DNA of 64,000 nucleotides from Microcebus murinus (lineage: Eukaryota > Chordata > Mammalia > Primates > Cheirogaleidae): the NCBI RefSeq assembly GCF_040939455.1, contig NC_134104.1:147286501-147350500 (forward strand), in the 5' to 3' direction. Of the stretch, positions 59,934 through 64,000 are shown one piece after another; the first letter of the stretch is position 1; every line of letters begins with the position of its first letter. A program made the translations under genes and the position numbers. The notes beneath the pieces were generated by a model. The model saw only the letters and a list, made by a program, of their open reading frames with translations. It had not been told where the DNA came from and did not search any database.

Positions 59934-60394
59934 AGGCAGTTTGCCATGGAGCACCCCTCACCGAGGACAACACGGAGGGACGAGCGTCCTGTTTCTCACC
60001 ACATGGAATCACCAGGACAAGAAAGATCCGTCGCCACTCACTGGAGCTTCTAGAAATGGGCAGCTCAGTAGCGATTGCAGAAAAGGGAGTGAGATCCCAG
60101 TGCCCGTGGGAGTGCATGGTTTGGCAAAAACCAAATTACTACGATCTTACCAGAACTTTCAGAAGCACCGCAGATCTCTGGCTCTCCCCTCCCCCCTGGC
60201 AGCTTGGCAGACACGGAAGCAGCTGGAGCCAGAGGCTGGAGAGGATGCCGGGAGCCAGTGGTTGCTGAGCTCCACTTCCGAAAGGCTTCTGCCGCCCAGC
60301 TCTTCCATAGGCAATAGCAGTGAGGGTTGAGTCTGTATTTTAGAGAAAAATTTATAATAATTTCTGCTAATAAAGTTGTTACAATTTGGGATAT

Positions 60395-60475
60395 TCATAC
60401 ACACAGATACACACGGTATGTATATATGCATGTATATAAATTCATATACACACATATATTTGCATATGTACATAC
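60395..60475. repeat. Degenerate AT/AC low-complexity patch
   Basis: atacacacagatacacacgg, then tatatatgcatgtatat and atacacacatatatttgcatatg. Confidence 0.85.
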
Positions 60476-60559
60476 TCAGCCCTGTTGAGACCTGCAATGG
60501 ATAGGAAGGAGTACAAACCACAGCTGGCTGTTGTGAAACTGGATAAGCTAACAGTAGTG

Positions 60560-60630
60560 CGCCTGCTCGATATAGTGCCTGGCATACAGTAGACACTCAA
60601 TAAAGACACCTCAAAAAAAAAAAAAAAAAA
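60560..60630 (+). mobile_element. Retroposed 3' end with poly(A) tail, source unknown
   Basis: An L2/MIR-like tail (tagtgcctggcatacagtagacactc) supplies an AATAAA (60599-60604), and an 18-base pure A run follows from 60613. This is the signature of a processed, polyadenylated RNA copied into DNA. The upstream limit and any duplication are unclear. Confidence 0.4.
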
Positions 60631-61187
60631 CCCACAAGAGCGCTTTAGGAGGGCTATTCTTAAAACATGTCAGGAGTATCCCCATAGTGGCAGGGGAGCA
60701 GCCGCATGGAGTACAGTGAGGAACAAGAATGTCCCAGACCCATGGATACAGGACTCTGGAGCAGAGAAGTCCAATCAGCCATTTCTGAGCTCTTGGCCCC
60801 CCTCTCCCTCTGCCAGGGCGTCCAGGGTCAGCATTGCAGGCTCCATTCACAGAGACAGGAATGTGAATGGCACCCCTGGAGTGTGCATGTGGTTGGCCAC
60901 TTGGGCCCCCAAGCTTTCCCACTTTAATCCTGATTTCAGTCTGCAAGGGAGACACAGGATTCCTGGTGTTAGGTCAACGGTCATTGCTATCAAAGCCAAG
61001 AGGAAGAAAAGCTTATAGCTTTTCAAACAGTGTCAGCCTCTGAGACCCTGAAGATACACTTAATATCTTTCAGAGCCGGAGTACTGCGCCATGCCACATA
61101 GCAACATGTAAACCGGCAGTTCCTACCAAGGCTCCGACCAGCGCCGATGTGCGGCCGAGCCACTCTGAAAAATGAACCAGGGTCACC

Positions 61188-61303
61188 AAACCGCAAAAAT
61201 CACTTCCTTTAAACAACCACAACAAAGAGTGGCTCTTTCAATTTTTTCAGTTCTAATCAAACGGAGGGGCGGAATCCACCATCAGAAATCACTAACCGCA
61301 AAC
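61188..61303. promoter_or_regulatory. RUNX/ETS/SOX-type motif cluster
   Basis: RUNX-type AACCGCA at 61189-61195 and 61294-61300, AACCACA at 61214-61220, an ETS core (acttcctt) at 61202-61209, a fork-head-like tttaaacaa at 61208-61216 and a SOX-like aacaaag at 61220-61226. The surrounding 61.03-61.34 kb is non-repetitive with above-local CpG. Enhancer function is inference. Confidence 0.35.
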
Positions 61304-61549
61304 GGCACATTTGCAGTGCGGCAAGCACGGCCTCTCTGCAAAACACAGCCTTGCTTGGAGTTTTCCCCTTCTCTTTTGCCTTCACAGGCAAGAATTAGTG
61401 ATGGAATATTCTCTCCCACATGTTACCGATGGGAAGGCAGCCCCCTAAAAGGCCAGCATTTTTCTAGCCAGACTGGGGATGTGGGGTCAGGGTGAGGGTT
61501 TCTGCTGCACAACTTAAATCAGTAGCTTTGGGGTATAAAATGCTAATGA

Positions 61550-61650
61550 CCTTAATTTATCGAGTGCCAGGCACGGTGGTCTGTGCTTTCGTACGGCATT
61601 GCTCGTTGTCACAACAGCCTTGCAGACTGCTAATAGTAATTACTTGTCTT
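61550..61650 (-). mobile_element. MIR SINE fragment, reverse orientation
   Basis: ttatcgagtgccaggcacggtggtctgtgctttcgtacgg, then tcacaacagccttgcag: antisense MIR. The 146-codon frame crossing it is therefore not a gene. Confidence 0.6.
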
Positions 61651-61984
61651 GTGATCCTAGGGTACATAGCAGTTCCCAGGTCTCTAACCCTGCCATTAGT
61701 GAGAGCCCACAGAGTGCCACCCTGTTCCAGCTGTCTACATGTGATGCTTCTAATATTGACCAATCTCATGGCTGCCAACCTTTGGTCTCACAGTGAGGAA
61801 AACCAAATGAAGCCAATATTAACTGTGTTGCTAATGGTTACTGTAGGGGAAAGTGGACATGTCCATTTTTTTAAGTCAATAATTACAATATTGAAAAGAC
61901 TGATACTAATTGCTTCCAAATATGACTGGTAAAATAGATAATTCTTTCTGAGCAAATAGATATTTTATAATCTTGGCTTTTTAA

Positions 61985-62200
61985 GTAGCATTATTGAAGT
62001 ATATTTTACGTTTCATAAAATTCACCCATTTCAAGTGTACAATTCAGGAATTTTTAGTAAATTTATAGACTTGGACAATAATCACTATAAATCAGTTTTA
62101 CAACACTTTCAGCCCCCCAATAAGATCCCTTGTGTCAGTTTATAATTAATGTCCATTCCTACCCCAGCCCCAGGGAACTACTAGTCTACTTTCTTTGTCT
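61985..62200 (-). mobile_element. Old L1 3' region, reverse orientation
   Basis: attattgaagtatattttacgtttcataaaattcacccatttcaagtgtacaattcagg and ccccaataagatcccttgtgtc...ccagccccagggaactactagtctactttc match an antisense L1 3' module. Confidence 0.75.
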
Positions 62201-62204
62201 ATAA

Positions 62205-62400
62205 ATTTGAATCTTGGCTGTTCTTTAATTCACTATTTCTCAGTCGCTGTGTTCTCATTTGTCCAACTGGATATTAGACAAAAGTCAGAAGGGGGTGGTA
62301 TAAAAAATATAGATCAGGATCCAAGCGAAGATCTGTTCACCAGGTAAGTGGGATTGGGTAGACCCTTTTGGGTCTTGGTTCTTTCATTGATCAAATAGGC
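62205..62400 (+). repeat. Direct duplication, copy A
   Basis: Shares with 63412-63610 the order ttggctgtt, ttctcag, gtgttctcattt, tccaac, agtcaagcgaagatctgttcac-type core and CAGGTAAGTGGGATTGGGTAGA. Copy A lacks the ccgggactct insert before the shared donor-like site. Parts resemble MIR, so the duplicated unit may include one. Confidence 0.7.
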
Positions 62401-62449
62401 AACACAAGACCAGCTTAGCAAGGTTGCTGAGAGAGAACTATGAAAACAT

Positions 62450-62620
62450 GCCGTGAAGTAGGTAGGTGGCATTGTCCTGATTTTTACAGATTTGAAGCAA
62501 CTGAGGCTTAGCAGGTGAAGTCCATAATGGTCCCAATGTCCCTCAGCTAGAGAGTGATGGATCTGGATATATACTCAGTGTTGGTGGCCCTGATGCTCAG
62601 GTCTCTAGTATGGCTCCCGG
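62450..62620 (-). mobile_element. MIR-like fragment, reverse orientation
   Basis: gcattgtcctgatttttacagatttgaagcaactgaggcttagcagg resembles antisense MIR. Confidence 0.4.
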
Positions 62621-63411
62621 GTCCTCAAAACTGAATCCAATATTGAGCTGAGTCAGGTGCTTTTCTCAAGGCCCTCAGCTGCACAGAATAACTCTCCACC
62701 AAGCTTACCTACAGTCAACCTTCAGTGTGAACCAGAGGATTTTTGCCTCCTCTGCAGCTTTCACTGGCAGCACCCCTGGAGATGCACGTGTGTGGCCAGC
62801 AAGAACCTTGAGTCTCTTCTAGGTTCACAATTACGCTGCGTGGGGGCTTTCTAAGGTCCCAGGTGTGTAGCTGTGAACCAGGCATCCAAGGTGCCTCTCA
62901 TCCAGCAAGCTTCTCCTCATCACTCAGCATTTCCATTTCCAGTTGGTCCATGGCAACTGTTTTCCACCAAGGGTGGGCACTGTTCCCACCTTTGACTCTC
63001 CACTCCGGTAGCCAGACACACCGGACTCACCTTCCCACAAGCTCGGGCAACTCCCATGAAAGGCAGACTCACGTCCTAACGATTCTGACCTTGATAACTG
63101 GACTCTAAAGTCATTCTGCCATTAGTCATTTGCCAAAGAGTCAACCAACAGGTTCTTTCCTGAGAAACAAAAGAGCCACAGCTCAAGGTTTCTGGGATCT
63201 GAAACCTCCAAAATCACTGTTTAACTCTGACCACTTTCCAAAGGGATTACTTGAGAAAAAAATAAATAAATAAAAGCCCTAGACCCAGGGTCTCTGAGAA
63301 ATTCTGAACTTGCCTGTAAGGAATAAGGTGGGTGGAGATGAATTCTGCCCTTTGTTCCATGACGAATGCACAGCAAGACCTCCTAGTGGATTGCATTTTT
63401 CCTTTATGAAT
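62621..63411. other. Spacer between the duplicated units, no gene recognised
   Basis: Unique sequence with a short (AAAT)n patch at 63.26-63.28 kb. No open exon supported. Confidence 0.4.
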
Positions 63412-63610
63412 TTGAACCTTGGCTGTTTTCTAATGCAATGTTTCTCAGCCTCCGTGTTCTCATTTATCCAACGGGAGAAGGCAAGAGTCAGCAGGGCGTG
63501 GTAGAAAAACGTGTGGACCAGGAGTCAAGCGAAGATCTGTTCACCCGGGACTCTCACCAGGTAAGTGGGATTGGGTAGAGGCTCTTTTGGGGCCTTGGTT
63601 TGGGTTCCAC
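63412..63610 (+). repeat. Direct duplication, copy B
   Basis: Counterpart of 62205-62400 about 1.2 kb away in the same orientation. Several 17- to 20-base exact blocks alternate with diverged stretches, including caagcgaagatctgttcac and ggtaagtgggattgggtaga. Confidence 0.7.
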
Positions 63611-64000
63611 TCTGGGATACAGTTCACTCCTTTGCAAAATGACTCTGGTCAGGTCAGTGTTTGTTGTTCTGCTTTAAGTTATTTTCTCGTATTTCACCCT
63701 CCACCCCATACATACTAAGTTCTGTTTTTATTCGCCTTATTTAGTTGAGTTTTGCATTAAGATTTTATTCAAAGAAGAATTTCACTGCTAAAAAGAATGG
63801 AAAGAAACCGGGTTTGCTGCCTCCAGCTCTGACAAGCAATTTAAGACTTTGTACAAGATTTCTTTCAAAACTGAGTGCTGTCCCTATGATTGACGTGAAG
63901 TAGCACTTGGCTGACAAGCACGCCACAGCTTTCTTTATAGACACTGTTTTAGGAACTCACTGATGGGCGAGCCTTTGGAAATTTTACTTGGAACAACAGA
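63611..64000. other. Unique DNA to window edge, no gene recognised
   Basis: AT-rich; neither repeats nor coding exons were recognised. Confidence 0.4.

Noticed and set aside
61492..61932. 146-codon plus-strand open frame
   Set aside because: Crosses an antisense MIR fragment and has no recognisable protein features.

Overview
This window is nuclear DNA from a primate of the strepsirrhine (lemur/galago) lineage. The best evidence is the Alu family. The full-length Alus at about 6.87, 17.95, 43.25 and 57.38 kb carry an expanded A-rich linker between the two monomers, of the type attaattggccaac...tatatatag, which as far as I recall is typical of lemur Alus and is absent from human ones. Short L1 3' ends reading 'acttgtacccccataata' support the same assignment. 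The organism call rests on remembered family features and could not be checked by search.

I found no complete protein-coding gene, rRNA, tRNA or CRISPR array. The open frames here are short and stop-limited, and the longest lie in repeats or lack codon-like structure. The window is best read as intergenic or deep-intronic DNA. A few short open segments have good splice-site context. The best is 16381-16461, an in-frame 81-nt cassette-like exon on the + strand. An A-tailed minus-strand relic at about 8.6-9.7 kb looks like a processed pseudogene.

Layout. 0-5 kb: Alu fragment, two MLT1 LTRs, L2 and MIR pieces. 5-13 kb: GC-richer unique DNA, a MIR, a full Alu, a hAT relic, the processed-pseudogene candidate and an L1 fragment. 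13.4-15.8 kb: a palindromic MITE split by an Alu, then a MaLR LTR with about 1.3 kb of internal region and no 3' LTR. 16-21 kb: candidate exon, L2, an Alu with perfect target-site duplications, L1 ORF2 remains, a (TAAAA)n array, a solo ERV LTR, a CA repeat and a Tc1/mariner-type element. 21-35 kb: L1, hAT, MIR and L2 relics in mostly unique DNA, with a perfect DR4 nuclear-receptor half-site pair near 23.3 kb. 35-48 kb: an AT-rich block with homeodomain-type motifs, MIRs, a compound GT/GA repeat, an Alu with an internal microsatellite and another MLT1. 48-64 kb: moderately CpG-containing DNA, an MLT1 interrupted by a second Tc1/mariner-type element at a visible TA duplication, a hAT MITE resembling SPIN with a perfect 8-bp duplication, a very recent Alu, a RUNX/ETS/SOX-type motif cluster, and a diverged 200-bp direct duplication near the right edge.

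The most unusual content is the set of lineage-restricted DNA transposons: two copies of a TA-inserting, about 0.4-kb element with gtgtttcccc ends, and the SPIN-like hAT. DNA transposons of this recency are rare in primates and fit horizontal arrival. Several nested insertions allow relative dating.
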